Source of the DNA: Brachionus manjavacas
Lineage: Eukaryota > Rotifera > Eurotatoria > Ploima > Brachionidae
Length of the DNA: 64,000 nt
NCBI GenBank assembly: GCA_019054805.1
Contig: JAHQIY010000005.1
Span: 4,695,501-4,759,500, forward strand
Reading direction: 5' to 3'
The notes beneath the pieces are model-generated. The model was given only the letters and a program-made list of their open reading frames with translations. It made no database searches and was not told the origin of the DNA. Every line of letters begins with the position of its first letter. Position 1 is the first letter of the stretch. This document shows, piece by piece, positions 63,830-64,000 of the stretch. Made by a program: the position numbers and the translations under genes.

Positions 63830-64000
63830 ACTTATATCTGTAACGAACTGAAGCTCCTTTAGATTACAAAAAATCAAAGATGAAAAAGAAAATTAATCAA
63901 AATAATTATATTAAAGTAAGGTTTTATTAAATAAATATCAGTTAAACTACAAAAGAGGAATTTTTATAAATAAATAATAATAGTTAAATAAATTATATGC
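63830..64000 (-). mobile_element. LINE 3' tail, minus strand, at right edge
   Basis: On the minus strand, GTAATCTAAAGGAGCTTCAGTTCGTTACAG (about 63839-63868) is a variant of the LINE-A terminal sequence. The element would extend rightwards, out of the window. Confidence 0.55.

Overview
The window looks like metazoan nuclear DNA. It is very AT-rich and carries animal genes (vinculin, beta-1,4-galactosyltransferase, ZMYND12, a two-domain small heat-shock protein, RtcB, S-adenosylmethionine decarboxylase, paraplegin). Most host introns are only 40-60 nt, with GT...AG ends that can be read directly, and dead transposable elements lie between the genes. A small-genome aquatic invertebrate with motile cilia fits. 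A rotifer such as Brachionus is my best guess, but this is inference, not proof.

Layout. 1-2010 (-): the 5' end of vinculin, running off the left edge. 6085-8803 (+): a complete beta-1,4-galactosyltransferase in six exons. 10.0-17.8 kb: a transposon graveyard. It holds a foldback element carrying an internally deleted Ty3/gypsy pol piece, a MULE with a 9-bp target duplication and a mariner-type MITE nested in its end, decayed LINEs on the minus strand, and a second MULE-like element whose ends are arrays of a GTCAATTA iteron. 17.9-21.4 kb: a Tc1-type (DD34E) transposon with about 300-bp inverted repeats packed with TACGTA motifs. It has an intron-containing transposase on the minus strand and a second, unrecognised, intron-containing gene on the plus strand, and a truncated LINE is inserted between them. 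20.09-35.20 kb: a 7.55-kb unit (right half of that transposon, an antisense LINE-B relic and a full-length LINE-A) present twice in direct tandem. 36.0-38.3 kb (-): complete ZMYND12. 39.8-41.7 kb: LINE and Tc1 relics. 42.7-43.5 kb (-): small heat-shock protein with a TATA box and a heat-shock element. 44.1-47.6 kb (-): RtcB tRNA ligase, with another MULE-like element in its large intron and an apparent 2-nt deletion in exon 2. 48.4-53.4 kb: CR1-like LINE relics. 55.95-57.1 kb (+): complete S-adenosylmethionine decarboxylase. 60.1-62.7 kb (-): complete paraplegin. The right edge carries another LINE tail.

The host genes do not form a pathway; they are ordinary unlinked housekeeping and cell-structure genes. 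The unusual content is in the mobile elements: the two-gene Tc1 transposon, the three MULE-like elements with 9-bp target duplications and family-specific iteron arrays, and the tandem 7.55-kb unit. Many differences between the two unit copies are single-base changes in homopolymer runs. Together with the RtcB lesion, this makes assembly error a live explanation for part of the apparent decay.
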